The notes under the pieces are model-generated. The model saw only the letters and a program-made list of their open reading frames with translations, was not told where the DNA came from and searched no databases. A program made the position numbers and the translations under genes. This document shows positions 32,875 to 41,430 of a stretch of DNA of 57,133 nt, in pieces (position 1 is the first letter of the stretch; each line of letters begins with the position of its first letter). This stretch comes from Minisyncoccota bacterium (lineage in GTDB: Bacteria > Patescibacteriota > JACMRA01): positions 1-57,133 of the forward strand of contig JACMRA010000014.1 in NCBI GenBank assembly GCA_014376695.1, in the 5' to 3' direction.

Positions 32875-33663
32875 ATGTCCCAAACCAAAAAAATTCTCCC
32901 AATTTTGCTAGCTATAACTCTTGTCCTAACTATATTTGCACTGGTCTTTGGTGTCTACCTGATTTATATCAACTCGAAGAGTCTCTCCAGTTTTACACTT
33001 AGTTACAACTCCAAGAGTACGGTCACGCCAAAAAACGCGACTTTTAACGGATTTATAACCAATACCGGCAAAAATGTAGCCGACCTGGACATCGAAGGCG
33101 AAAAAAAACTCTCCAAAATTCTCGAATACCTCAAAACTCAAAGCGTTCCACAATCCGAAATTTCGACCAATAAATCTAGCTACGACGATTACTCCTTTCA
33201 GGCAATAAGCGGCGCGCCGGTATCTGACAAAAATTACCGCCTGGACATCAATATCAAAGTAAAAATAGACAAAATCGAAGAAAATCAAATCAAGGCTACA
33301 ATGATCCAATCAAAGCTAGTCGAGCTTGGAGTTAACCGCTTTGACCGGTGGGAATATGGCTACCAGGACAACGAAAACCTAGACAAACTTTGCTACGATC
33401 TCCAGCTAAAAGGTGTTGAAATCGTCAAGCAACGTGCCGTCGACACTATTAATAAGATTGGCGGATCCGTTCAAACTTTTGATATAAATTCCACCTATAT
33501 GCAATGCGTAGACCAAAGCAATAATTACCCCGTTTACAGGACTTTAGAGACAAGCGCGCCTAGTAAGGTGCCAACAACCCCCGAAAACGAAACTAATAAA
33601 CTGCTACTGACCAAGCGGGACATATCCGTCAATATTGACCTGATTGCCAAGTATCGTATCTAG
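32875..33663 (+). CDS. SIMPL (DUF541) domain protein, membrane-anchored
   Basis: From ATG 32875, 262 residues: a membrane helix at about 7-30 (LPILLAITLVLTIFALVFGV), then an extracytoplasmic SIMPL-type domain (about 45-262). Recognisable parts are TVTPKNATFNGFITNTGKNV, LSKILEYLKTQSVPQSEIST, the internal YDDYSFQA, and a late TLETSAPSKVP and VNIDLIAKYRI. SIMPL proteins bind or modulate surface or signalling partners; the exact role is unknown. It is driven by a consensus promoter. The 3' end overlaps the convergent Dus gene by 60 nt. Confidence 0.8.
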   Translation: MSQTKKILPILLAITLVLTIFALVFGVYLIYINSKSLSSFTLSYNSKSTVTPKNATFNGFITNTGKNVADLDIEGEKKLSKILEYLKTQSVPQSEISTNKSSYDDYSFQAISGAPVSDKNYRLDINIKVKIDKIEENQIKATMIQSKLVELGVNRFDRWEYGYQDNENLDKLCYDLQLKGVEIVKQRAVDTINKIGGSVQTFDINSTYMQCVDQSNNYPVYRTLETSAPSKVPTTPENETNKLLLTKRDISVNIDLIAKYRI

Positions 33664-34224
33664 TATCTCCAGAGCCTCGCCGGTGTTATTGGTGGCCATT
33701 AATCGAGCTCGAAGGCTCCCAGCCCCATCAAAGCCGCTAATGTATATCTTAAAAAACTTTTTGAGGACTTGATAATTTTTGGCCTCGCCCCAAGTTTTGA
33801 CCCAGAGATTGAGATGATACTTGAGCATCTGGAGCTTGTCTGCGGTTGGGATATCTGCGCTTTTGAGTAAATTTGGATTAAATGCAAACGGATTTTCAAA
33901 AACACCGCGACCAATCATCCCACCATCCCAGCCATACATATCGCCTTTGGCGTGTAAATCGGCCAAATCTCGGATATCTCCATTACCGATAATTACAGGG
34001 ACTTGGATTAAGGTATCAATATTCTGCCCGAAAAGTTCTAACAACCTATCTATCTCGACTTGCTCCAGTGGGAGTTTTTGCGACAGTTCTTCAATGGCTA
34101 ATTGAAATTCCAATAGACTTATTTCACTGGCACTTCTCTGCTCTCTTAGCCGATTCAAATCGGTTCCAAATCCATACTTTTGAATCAAGGATGTCAGTAG
34201 TATTTGTATGCTTTCTTGTGACAT
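33604..34224 (-). CDS. Partial tRNA-dihydrouridine synthase-like protein
   Basis: The C-terminal two thirds match Dus enzymes: VPVIIGNGDIRDLADLHAKG, GWDGGMIGRGVFENPFAF (FMN-phosphate loop), and a helical end. The N-terminal 70 residues (MSQESIQILLTSLIQKYGFG, RSASEISLLEFQLAIEELSQ) do not look like the Dus TIM barrel, and the catalytic Cys of Dus is absent. Total 206 residues against about 320. So either a deletion fused a foreign helical start to the Dus tail, or this is a decayed gene. It overlaps the convergent SIMPL gene by 60 nt. Confidence 0.75.
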   Translation of the reverse strand: MSQESIQILLTSLIQKYGFGTDLNRLREQRSASEISLLEFQLAIEELSQKLPLEQVEIDRLLELFGQNIDTLIQVPVIIGNGDIRDLADLHAKGDMYGWDGGMIGRGVFENPFAFNPNLLKSADIPTADKLQMLKYHLNLWVKTWGEAKNYQVLKKFFKIYISGFDGAGSLRARLMATNNTGEALEILDTILGNQVNIDGYVPLGQ

Positions 34225-34347
34225 ATATTTTTAATCTACCCAAATATCAGTTTAATTGCAAGTGGGCTTATTTATCGGACAGCTTCTATGGAATTGTAGG
34301 TTGTAATTTATCTATTTGTGTGATATAATCGATGTATCTTATCTTCT

Positions 34348-34935
34348 ATGACACTTATCGAAGCCCTCAATAATTTAGAACTGCGAACCCTTGCCGGTCA
34401 GACTCCAGAGACGCTCAAGGCAATCTACTTTGCTTTGGCTAATAAACTCCATCCCGACAAAGGCGGTAACACAACACATTTTGTTCGGGTTAAACAAGCT
34501 TATCAAACTCTAATTACGGAGCTAAAAAAACAAGAATCCAGCGCCGAAATAAATCTAATCCAAGCCAAGTTAGACTCCGCCGCCGCCATTATCGCGAGCT
34601 ATAAAAAGCTCTTCACCCAACAAATTAACTTAATAAAAAATTCTGGAAATTCCTTAGACCAAATCCATCGCCAGTATTCAATAATCAGCGATAAACTAAC
34701 CGAGACTCTGCAACTAGAATTATCCAAACTCGATCACAGGCGTAATATTCCATGGTGGAAGATAATGACCGGGGTAAATCCGATGACTCAGGCCGAATAC
34801 AACCAGCAATACAATCAAATAATTAGTCACTACAACACTATCCTTGACCAGGCCAACGACAAATTCGTTACTGAATTGTTAGAGACATATAAGACGATCA
34901 ACGATCAACTAATTGATATTCTCTCCAAGGTCTAA
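34348..34935 (+). CDS. J-domain protein
   Basis: The first 60 residues form a J-domain: MTLIEALNNLELRTLAGQTP, then LANKLHPDKGGNTTHFVRVK with the essential HPD (HPDKGG), which stimulates DnaK ATPase. The rest (60-195) is a long helical part (ASYKKLFTQQINLIKNSGNS, LDQANDKFVTELLETYK) without the DnaJ zinc finger. A Hsp70 co-chaperone with a specialised client domain is the natural reading. dnaK is not in the window. Confidence 0.88.
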   Translation: MTLIEALNNLELRTLAGQTPETLKAIYFALANKLHPDKGGNTTHFVRVKQAYQTLITELKKQESSAEINLIQAKLDSAAAIIASYKKLFTQQINLIKNSGNSLDQIHRQYSIISDKLTETLQLELSKLDHRRNIPWWKIMTGVNPMTQAEYNQQYNQIISHYNTILDQANDKFVTELLETYKTINDQLIDILSKV

Positions 34936-34971
34936 TCACCGAATTTGCAATAACACCACATAAATGGCCAC

Positions 34972-34998
34972 AAAAAACCCCTTCAAAAAAGAAGAGGT
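34972..34998 (-). terminator. Terminator of the Cys-rich exported protein gene
   Basis: On the minus strand ACCTCTTC-TTTTTT-GAAGGGGT (8 bp, one G-U) is followed by TTTTTTG. It lies just below the stop at 35022. Confidence 0.8.
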
Positions 34999-35021
34999 AT
35001 TCAGTTAATTACAGTTTCGGA

Positions 35022-36398
35022 TTAAATTAGGTAAACATTGTATCCGTCATAGGCTTTGACAAATCCGTTGTATCGGTTGCGCAAAGCTGTAATTGGGGTA
35101 TCAGTATCACCGTAATAATCTCGAATCTGAGCTTCACTAGCTTGAGTTGAGAATGTCTGTCGTGGCCCATTGAGATCAGGGACTTTCCATCCAGTGTTGA
35201 TTCCAGAGTAGTTTTGACCGCTCTTTGGCCCAAACCTTTGTCCATTATCGTCGCAGTCTGTTTGGCTAGCGGTTTGACATGCAAAGCTTGCATCAGCTGT
35301 GAATCCGTAATAAGTGTAAGCTACAACTCTTTTGGATAGATCTTTGGCAGCTCCTGGATTAAAAGTGTTAAATTCTTTTTTGTAGTAATTTAGACATCTT
35401 TGGTAAGGGATTTCTGAGGCCAAACCTTTGCACTGAGCTTCAGTTGGCATGTTAGTGACGAACAAGAATTGATAAACCTTGAAATTTTGATCTACTTCGT
35501 AAAGCCTAGAACCTGTATCAATTCTACAAGTAGTTAGTGGATTAGTAGCGTCGAATTGGCTCGCAGGAGCATCTATGACACCATCTTGTAGGGTTAGCTT
35601 AGTTCTAACGGCGAATTGACCGTTAGCTGTACTACATCGACCTCCATTATAAATACAGTTGTTTGGATTGGATTGAGGAGTACAAATAGCTCCAGTTGTA
35701 GCGTCTGTGTTCAATCCATCTCTCCCGGTTGAGACAAATCTTGGAGCACCACTTCGGACGGTATTAGTTCCATACATAGTAGCTAATTCACTAGCGTTAT
35801 ATATATTAAGATGGTTAGCTAATTGAATTCGGTCACTTTTTTGGCCGGCTTGTGCGGTTCCATTTAGATCAACTGCGGCGAGACTTTGGGCATCGAATCC
35901 GCCGTTGGCACTAAGACCGAGAACAGGTAGATCGCCGAGAGTTGCTTTGGCTAAATCAGCTGGAGCGCCTTTGGCTGTATTGAAGTTCTTGTAAAGGGGT
36001 GCATTAACTGTAGTACTTGAATTGACAGTGTAGTTAGCATCTGTAATTTTACCTTTGGTGTCGTAACTTTTGACTGCTGCTGTTCGGGTATAGTTCTTGG
36101 CGCCATTAGTTGCAAAGTCTTCTTGATAAACGCATTGCTTATCAATGTAAGGGTTCGAATTAAAGCCTACTGTCTTTGGACCTTTTTGGTAATTCTGATA
36201 GTCAGTAACGAATCTATCCCAATCAAATTGCTTGACGCAGACAGTCATATCGATACCGTGAACGGGGGTTGCAAGCTGAGTCTTGGCACCCATTGGTGTT
36301 ACGGACTGTGCAAGACCTGGTACGCTGATTTGGGTCAAAAGGAGAGCCAAACAAAAAGCGTAACTGATTGATTTAATTGCTTTAGAAATATTAAACAT
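35022..36398 (-). CDS. Exported Cys-rich protein, unknown
   Basis: The 458-residue protein begins with a signal peptide (SYAFCLALLLTQISVPGLAQ, cleavage about residue 31). The mature part contains at least a dozen Cys in pairs (CVKQFDWDRF, CVYQEDFATNGAKN, NCIYNGGRC, RCLNYYKKEFN, CQTASQTDCDDNG). It is Thr/Asn/Gln-rich and has many aromatic residues, as is typical of a surface protein with disulfides. No family is recognised. It has a good promoter with extended -10 and its own terminator, so it is a single-gene unit. The DsbA-like protein in the window could oxidise it. Confidence 0.8.
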   Translation of the reverse strand: MFNISKAIKSISYAFCLALLLTQISVPGLAQSVTPMGAKTQLATPVHGIDMTVCVKQFDWDRFVTDYQNYQKGPKTVGFNSNPYIDKQCVYQEDFATNGAKNYTRTAAVKSYDTKGKITDANYTVNSSTTVNAPLYKNFNTAKGAPADLAKATLGDLPVLGLSANGGFDAQSLAAVDLNGTAQAGQKSDRIQLANHLNIYNASELATMYGTNTVRSGAPRFVSTGRDGLNTDATTGAICTPQSNPNNCIYNGGRCSTANGQFAVRTKLTLQDGVIDAPASQFDATNPLTTCRIDTGSRLYEVDQNFKVYQFLFVTNMPTEAQCKGLASEIPYQRCLNYYKKEFNTFNPGAAKDLSKRVVAYTYYGFTADASFACQTASQTDCDDNGQRFGPKSGQNYSGINTGWKVPDLNGPRQTFSTQASEAQIRDYYGDTDTPITALRNRYNGFVKAYDGYNVYLI

Positions 36399-36440
36399 AA
36401 AATTAAATTGTATAGAAAAGATTGGTTATTTACTCTTCTA

Positions 36441-36469
36441 ACTTAGCATAGATTAATTCTATTGTCAAG
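36441..36469 (-). promoter_or_regulatory. Promoter with extended -10
   Basis: Minus strand TTGACA (36469-36464), 17-nt spacer, TGCTAAGTT (extended -10, TAAGTT at 36446-36441), start codon at 36398. Confidence 0.65.
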
Positions 36470-36681
36470 CGGTTTTTCGGGTTTGGTACTCACTTTGTGG
36501 CTATATAATATCTTGTCAAAGACTCTAATGGTTCGAGGTAAACTCGCCAAAATTACCTTGGTTGATTAATTGGAGCTTGGCCTTTGGTTGATTTTGTTGA
36601 TATTTATGACTTACTTTTGGCTCTGACTTTTATTACATACTCAGACATCAATCGCCTCAAGATAGTCAACTCCTTTGTCGC
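36470..36681. other. Gap without recognised gene
   Basis: This AT-rich stretch has no convincing open frame, repeat or hairpin. The reading GTTCGAGGTAAACTCG near 36523 is an isolated short palindrome-like piece without further support. Confidence 0.5.
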
Positions 36682-36716
36682 AAAAAAGCCCCCAAAGACA
36701 CGAATGTCCATGAAGG
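36682..36716 (-). terminator. TTCG-loop terminator, copy 1
   Basis: Minus strand: CCTTCATGGACA and TGTCTTTGGGGG pair (12 bp, one mismatch, several G-U) around the tetraloop TTCG, followed by CTTTTTT. It ends the gene at 36795. A close copy lies at 37664-37698. Confidence 0.75.
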
Positions 36717-36794
36717 TTAATTTGTAATTTGAGGCATTCAGCTACCTATATTACGCATTTATGCAAAATTCTAGAAAGTAATTAAATTGAGAGC

Positions 36795-37586
36795 TTACTT
36801 TTGATTTAGACATTCGAATATCTTGCCAACCTTTTCTTTTGATACTTCAATTCGTAAATTATCAATATTGCTGGTGTAGGTGTAACTTACAAAACTGATT
36901 TTATTATAAGTGTACAATTGCTCGTTTGCTGGATATTGTTTGCCTAAACCTACAGCTACTGCAGTATCGCGATCAAAATTACCAGAGCTTGGATTTCGAA
37001 TTGTTATATAAGAATCCAGGAAGCTTTCATTGACAACGTAGATATTGCCATAATTTGGGCAGTATTTTATAAACCTAGTATCGTGACCGAACGCAGATGC
37101 CAAAGATACAAGTAATAAAACAACCGAAATAATTAGGGCAAATATGGAGAGTAAAAAGGGCTTAATCCCAAGCCAGTACCGATATAATACAATAATTACC
37201 GGAATTGATAATATAAGTCCATACTTGACAGCATCAAAGCTAAAGAACGGTGTCAAATAATATGTAAATGAAAACAGTTCAAGACTAATTGCGCTCATTA
37301 ATCCGATTGAGTAAGCAAGCAAAGCAAAAATTACCAAAGCTATATAAATACTTTTTGTAACTTTCTGGGTTATGTCTCTCCAATATAATATAAAATAAAT
37401 AATTGACCAAATCAGATATAAAGCCCCGATCATAGAAATAATACCTAAAATATACGGGTAATTATCCATTCTAAAATAGCTAAGCACAAAGCTAAGTATG
37501 AGTGAGAATAAAGCAGCGATTATAATGCTCTTATGTATGATATTTTGGTTAAAATAGTTTTTAACTTCTGGTTCGAGTTTTTTCAT
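36795..37586 (-). CDS. Polytopic membrane protein, unknown
   Basis: The 263-residue protein has about five membrane helices (16-36, 44-67, 77-103, 122-140, 143-163) and a C-terminal exposed domain with two Cys (IKYCPNYGNIYVV and KIFECLNQK). No family is recognised. It has its own promoter with an overlapping inverted repeat (37618-37638) and its own terminator, so it is an independent unit on the minus strand. Confidence 0.75.
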   Translation of the reverse strand: MKKLEPEVKNYFNQNIIHKSIIIAALFSLILSFVLSYFRMDNYPYILGIISMIGALYLIWSIIYFILYWRDITQKVTKSIYIALVIFALLAYSIGLMSAISLELFSFTYYLTPFFSFDAVKYGLILSIPVIIVLYRYWLGIKPFLLSIFALIISVVLLLVSLASAFGHDTRFIKYCPNYGNIYVVNESFLDSYITIRNPSSGNFDRDTAVAVGLGKQYPANEQLYTYNKISFVSYTYTSNIDNLRIEVSKEKVGKIFECLNQK

Positions 37587-37617
37587 AGATTTAAATGTTA
37601 GTCGAATAAATATAGTC

Positions 37618-37648
37618 TTACTAAATCATACTTAGTAACGATTGTCAA
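37618..37648 (-). promoter_or_regulatory. Promoter with overlapping inverted repeat
   Basis: Minus strand TTGACA (37648-37643), 17-nt spacer, TTTAGT. The palindrome TTACTAA-7 nt-TTAGTAA at 37618-37638 covers the -10 and part of the spacer, a likely operator. Confidence 0.55.
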
Positions 37649-37663
37649 ACCTCCTCAACCCAC

Positions 37664-37698
37664 AAAAAAGCCTCCAAAAACACGAATGTCAGTGAAGG
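37664..37698 (-). terminator. TTCG-loop terminator, copy 2
   Basis: Near copy of 36682-36716: arms with compensating changes (CCTTCA / TGGAGG), tetraloop TTCG, then CTTTTTT. It terminates the nusG/tRNA-Asn transcript. Confidence 0.75.
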
Positions 37699-37727
37699 TT
37701 AATTTGTAATAAAAATATTTTATTTAT

Positions 37728-37802
37728 TGGCTCCGAAAGTAGGATTCGAACCTACGACCAATTGGTTAACAGCCAACTGCTCTACCGCTGAGCTATTTCG
37801 GA
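37728..37802 (-). tRNA. tRNA-Asn (GTT), CCA encoded
   Basis: Minus strand cloverleaf: acceptor TCCGAAA / TTTCGGA, D-arm AGCTCAGCGGTAGAGC, anticodon stem-loop with CTGTTAA (anticodon GTT), T-arm GTAGG-TTCGAAT-CCTAC, discriminator G and encoded CCA. It lies between nusG and the terminator at 37664-37698. Confidence 0.95.
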
Positions 37803-37903
37803 ATAAAAAACATACTCAATATACAATTATTAAAAGATTTATTTAGGATTTCGTCAAGTTATGGTTTGTATGTCCAATGGCAGAATACTCTAACCTGTCG
37901 AAC

Positions 37904-38518
37904 TTACCCTCGCTTTCGGACCTCTAATATGTCAAAGATAACTTCTGTTTCCCGTTCAAAAATTGATAAAATCACTGTAATTTTGGCATTGACTGGATCG
38001 ATACCCGAAATTTTACCGTACATTTCTTTGAATGGGCCATCGACCACCTCTACAACATCACTAACTCGATATTTAATGTCGGCGGCTGCGGTTTTGCTGT
38101 CAAAAAATTCTTTGCGGAGCTTTTCTTTGAGGTTTTCTATATACCCCTCTTCCAAAGGAACGGCGACATTACCAGTCGCAGCGATTCGGGAGACATGAGG
38201 AGTATTTTGAAGGGTGTAACCGATTTCTCTATCTAATATCATATTAATATAGATATAGCCGGGGTAGATTTTTTCTTCTTTTTCTTTTCGAACCCCTTTT
38301 GAGTCTAATTTAATAATCTTTCGGGTTGGGATATAAATTTCTTGGATTTTTTCTTGGAGGACTAAATTGGCAATTTTTTGGTCAAGAATTCTGCGGACGG
38401 CATCTTCGAATCCAACGTAGGTCTGGAGTACGTACCATCGTGGCTTACCAGAATCCATCAGGATAAAATCGCCTGCAGTCTCAATATCGTAGGAGTTATT
38501 TGATTTGTTATTAGTCAT
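37904..38518 (-). CDS. nusG: Transcription antitermination factor NusG
   Basis: Binds RNA polymerase and couples it to the ribosome. The 204-residue protein has an extra N-terminal tail (1-25), the NGN domain (about 26-135: PRWYVLQTYVGFEDAVRRIL, PGYIYINMILD, GNVAVPLEEGYI) and the KOW domain (about 150-185: DVVEVVDGPFKEMYGKI). Its usual neighbours secE and rplK are missing; a tRNA-Asn gene follows it on the same strand, then a terminator. Confidence 0.93.
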   Translation of the reverse strand: MTNNKSNNSYDIETAGDFILMDSGKPRWYVLQTYVGFEDAVRRILDQKIANLVLQEKIQEIYIPTRKIIKLDSKGVRKEKEEKIYPGYIYINMILDREIGYTLQNTPHVSRIAATGNVAVPLEEGYIENLKEKLRKEFFDSKTAAADIKYRVSDVVEVVDGPFKEMYGKISGIDPVNAKITVILSIFERETEVIFDILEVRKRG

Positions 38519-38657
38519 AGATGTAATTATGAGGGTTTTTGGCCCAGTATAACCGTATAAATCGAGTTTAATTGGTCAATTAGATACTAGAACTAAAACT
38601 GGTATTTAGATATTTGTCAATTTGACCAAAAGGACTGTATATTTTAGGCTTACTTAT

Positions 38658-39239
38658 ATGCTCACTCAATATATTCGTAATTTTAGTATTATTGCCCATA
38701 TCGACCACGGCAAAAGTACCCTCTCCGACCGTCTGATGGAATTTACCGGCACGCTTAGCGCCCGAGAACTAAAGTCCCAAACCCTTGATACAATGGATCT
38801 AGAGCGAGAACGCGGGATTACTATCAAGCTTCAACCAGTTAGAATGGAGTATCTTTATAGCGGGAGTAATCCGGACTTTGTCTCTAATACAAAGTATATT
38901 TTGAACTTAATTGATACGCCAGGACATGTAGACTTCGCTTATGAGGTTAGTCGCTCGCTGGCTGCTTGTGAAGGGGCTATATTAGTTGTTGATGCCAGTC
39001 AAGGTATCCAAGCCCAGACATTAGCCAATCTATACCAGGCAATCGAACTAGATATGGATGTTATCCCGGTTCTCAACAAAATCGACCTTCCTAATGCCGA
39101 TATCCCGACCCGCTCCGAAGAAATCAACCGCATTCTAGGTTATAAAGAATCCGAAATTCTTCTGGTTAGTGCCAAAACTGGAGTAGGGATGGAAGATTTG
39201 CTTAATGCGATTATTGAGAGGGTAAAACCGCCGAAGTAG
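38658..39239 (+). CDS. EF4/LepA GTPase domain only (truncated)
   Basis: From ATG 38658 (an upstream in-frame TTG is less fitting) 193 residues make up a complete translational-GTPase G domain: AHIDHGKST (P-loop), [36 protein letters not shown] and SAKTG. The sequence matches LepA/EF4 closely ([20 protein letters not shown]). After VKPPK the frame stops at TAG; domain II and the LepA-specific C-terminal domain (about 400 residues) are absent, and the next 200 bases do not encode them in any frame. So this is either a free-standing G domain or a decayed gene cut at the domain boundary. A full lepA could be elsewhere. Confidence 0.85.
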   Translation: MLTQYIRNFSIIAHIDHGKSTLSDRLMEFTGTLSARELKSQTLDTMDLERERGITIKLQPVRMEYLYSGSNPDFVSNTKYILNLIDTPGHVDFAYEVSRSLAACEGAILVVDASQGIQAQTLANLYQAIELDMDVIPVLNKIDLPNADIPTRSEEINRILGYKESEILLVSAKTGVGMEDLLNAIIERVKPPK

Positions 39240-39328
39240 GTGGGCTAGAGTTTTTTGGGTATGCTTGACAGTGAAGTGAGTTGAGGTACTTCTGGATCCT
39301 ATCCGTTGTATCTCAAACTATCAACCCC

Positions 39329-39352
39329 ACCAGCTCTAAAGGCTGGTATTTT
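39329..39352 (+). terminator. Probable terminator after truncated lepA
   Basis: ACCAGC-TCTAAAG-GCTGGT followed by ATTTTGTT. The U-tract is short, so termination may be weak. The rest of 39240-39412 has no gene that I can see. Confidence 0.5.
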
Positions 39353-39412
39353 GTTGACTGAACTATATTCGGCAATATTTACGCCGTTACCAAGAACACA
39401 TAATCAGTTTAT

Positions 39413-39442
39413 TTGACAAATATCTCAAAAACCGGCTATATT
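39413..39442 (+). promoter_or_regulatory. Promoter of the M16-like gene
   Basis: TTGACA (39413-39418), 18-nt spacer, TATATT (39437-39442). It shows that the in-frame TTG at 39413 is not the start codon; ATG 39461 is. Confidence 0.55.
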
Positions 39443-39460
39443 AGTATCAATTTTCTATTT

Positions 39461-40828
39461 ATGATCGATCATATAAAACTAAAAAATAACCTCAACTTAT
39501 TACTAATGCCAAAAGTTGGGTCAAAAAGCTGCCTCATAGGTTTCGTTGCCCCGACTGGTTTGATCCAAGAGGAGCAGTCATTTCCTAATGCTATCAATTA
39601 CTTACTTGAGAGGCTTTATTGGTCTGGCACGCAAAAGTACCCTAATCGAAGGCAATTAACTACTTATCTTGAGTCACTGGCTGCACGAGTCCACAGCTAC
39701 GTGGGCTTTGAGACTGTTCAAGTATTTTTGGAAGTGCCGGCTTATAATCAGTACAAAGCGCTGTATCTTCTAGCCGACATAATTCAAGAATCCCTACTCG
39801 AAACCAACGAAATCGAGACCCAAAAACGAGTCGTCAAAGAACAGGTTTTTGGATCCCAGAGAGTGGATAGTATTGGCGAATTGGGCAAGAATTTAATCAC
39901 CCAAAATTTTTATCTTAATACTAACTATATTGATAATAACTTTTCCAAGCTTGAGGAGTTTATGAGTATTAAGCGAGACGACCTGCTCAATTATATTTCG
40001 CACCAATTCCACCCTGACAAATCCTATCTGATTATTAGTGGGAGCTTCGAAGATGATATATTGGAGACTTGTGAGCAAGAATGGGGAAGTTGGACGCCCA
40101 AAAATAAGCGCTATATCGATCATCTCGAACAAAGAATCCCACTCAACTTGGATATGCCGATTATCAATTATCGCCAACGGGGGAGCCTTTTGACCGAAGC
40201 TCATTTGGGTTTTTTGATGGATGTAGATCCTTTTGTCTATTTTGTTAATCCTGAGACTGGAGACTTTTTAACACCAACCGAATTGGAGGAAATTCGACCA
40301 CTTTATCTCAGGCAGCTTTGTATCTTGATGATACTCAACACTGTTCTTGGTCAGGGAGAATCCTCCAAACTCTGGTCAAAATCAGTCATCGACGAAATGC
40401 TATTTAATGACATAAGCAGTGAGGTTACTCAGCTCAAACACGGCGTTTATCTCCAAATATATGGCACGCTAGAAAATTCGCAGTTTACCTTCGGGATGGA
40501 GTCAATACTCAAGGTCTTAGACGGGCTCAAGAAAATTACAATCTCGATTAACGAACTGGTCCGTATCAAAGAAAACCTAAAAGGACGGCTGGTTCTCGGT
40601 CACGAAGCCCTGGTTGATTTTACACTCTCCAAGATCGATACTTATATAAATACCAGCTTCGAATTTTCGACCGAAGAGTTGCTTGAAGTGATAAGCTCTA
40701 TCCAAGCGTCAGAGATACGCAATATGGCATTGGATTTATTTCGACCAGAAAAATTAACCATATTTGTTCATGGCACCGCAAAGGAAACTAAGATAATTAA
40801 TAAGCTTATAGATAGATATTTGGTCTAA
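39461..40828 (+). CDS. M16 (insulinase-like) family protein without zinc motif
   Basis: The 455-residue protein aligns with M16 processing-peptidase domains: NLNLLLMPKVGSKSCLIGFV, LERLYWSGTQKYPNRRQL, LTTYLESLAARVHSYVGFET, VQVFLEVPAYNQYKALYLLA and VKEQVFGSQR, then a second half with AHLGFLMDVDPFVYF and LGQGESSKLW. In active enzymes the first helix reads HxxEH; here it is YxxER (Y47, E50, R51), so both zinc His are lost. Such inactive M16 halves act as partners of an active subunit in other systems, which is an inference here. No active partner is in the window. Confidence 0.85.
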   Translation: MIDHIKLKNNLNLLLMPKVGSKSCLIGFVAPTGLIQEEQSFPNAINYLLERLYWSGTQKYPNRRQLTTYLESLAARVHSYVGFETVQVFLEVPAYNQYKALYLLADIIQESLLETNEIETQKRVVKEQVFGSQRVDSIGELGKNLITQNFYLNTNYIDNNFSKLEEFMSIKRDDLLNYISHQFHPDKSYLIISGSFEDDILETCEQEWGSWTPKNKRYIDHLEQRIPLNLDMPIINYRQRGSLLTEAHLGFLMDVDPFVYFVNPETGDFLTPTELEEIRPLYLRQLCILMILNTVLGQGESSKLWSKSVIDEMLFNDISSEVTQLKHGVYLQIYGTLENSQFTFGMESILKVLDGLKKITISINELVRIKENLKGRLVLGHEALVDFTLSKIDTYINTSFEFSTEELLEVISSIQASEIRNMALDLFRPEKLTIFVHGTAKETKIINKLIDRYLV

Positions 40829-40887
40829 TGTTATATTTTATTTGATTGTAATCAGATATATCACTGACTGTTATATAGCCAATTTCT

Positions 40888-40916
40888 TTGACAGATACCA
40901 AAATATAGACTAATAT
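40888..40916 (+). promoter_or_regulatory. Promoter of the YtxH-like gene
   Basis: TTGACA (40888-40893), 17-nt spacer, TAATAT (40911-40916); ATG at 40955. Confidence 0.7.
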
Positions 40917-40954
40917 TCAATCACAAAAACTACAAATTTAATCCCTATTACCTT

Positions 40955-41428
40955 ATGTTTAAACACCTCGCCAAGTACAAAATCCAAAAAAAATCAACTT
41001 ACAAAAAAACCCTACTTTTAACCACTATTGTTGGTAGTATTATTGGGGCTGGAGTTGCACTATTTAGCTCACCTACAAGCGGATCTCAAAATCGCAGACT
41101 AGCCGTCAAAAAGTCCCAACAACTAGCAGGTTACACCAAAGACAAAATTACCATGTTAGAAGAGCAGGCCAAAAAAGCAGGCTCAAGCCTTGGAAACGAA
41201 ATGGAAAAAGAGATCAAACAAATTTCTGATATGGCTGGGGAACTAGCTACCTCTACCAGAGAGAACTTATCAAAGGTAGCTGAAAAGCTCAGTCAAGCTA
41301 TTATCAGTGTAAAATCAAAGCTCAATAAAGATACCGATGTAGAAATTATTAATAAAATTGATAACATCGGCAAAAAAGCTACTCAAGTAGTTGAGGACAG
41401 CGTCGAGGCAATCAGGCCAAAAAAATAA
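40955..41428 (+). CDS. YtxH-like protein
   Basis: The 157-residue protein has a short basic start, a glycine-rich membrane segment (LLTTIVGSIIGAGVALFSSP, about 22-41) with TSGSQNRR after it, and a long amphipathic helical tail (about 60-150). The G-x-x-x-G-x-A-x-L-F-x-x-P-x-S-G pattern is that of YtxH (PF12732), a general-stress family of unknown role. It is a single-gene unit with a good promoter. Its stop is 2 nt from the convergent PH-domain gene. Confidence 0.75.
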   Translation: MFKHLAKYKIQKKSTYKKTLLLTTIVGSIIGAGVALFSSPTSGSQNRRLAVKKSQQLAGYTKDKITMLEEQAKKAGSSLGNEMEKEIKQISDMAGELATSTRENLSKVAEKLSQAIISVKSKLNKDTDVEIINKIDNIGKKATQVVEDSVEAIRPKK

Positions 41429-41430
41429 AA

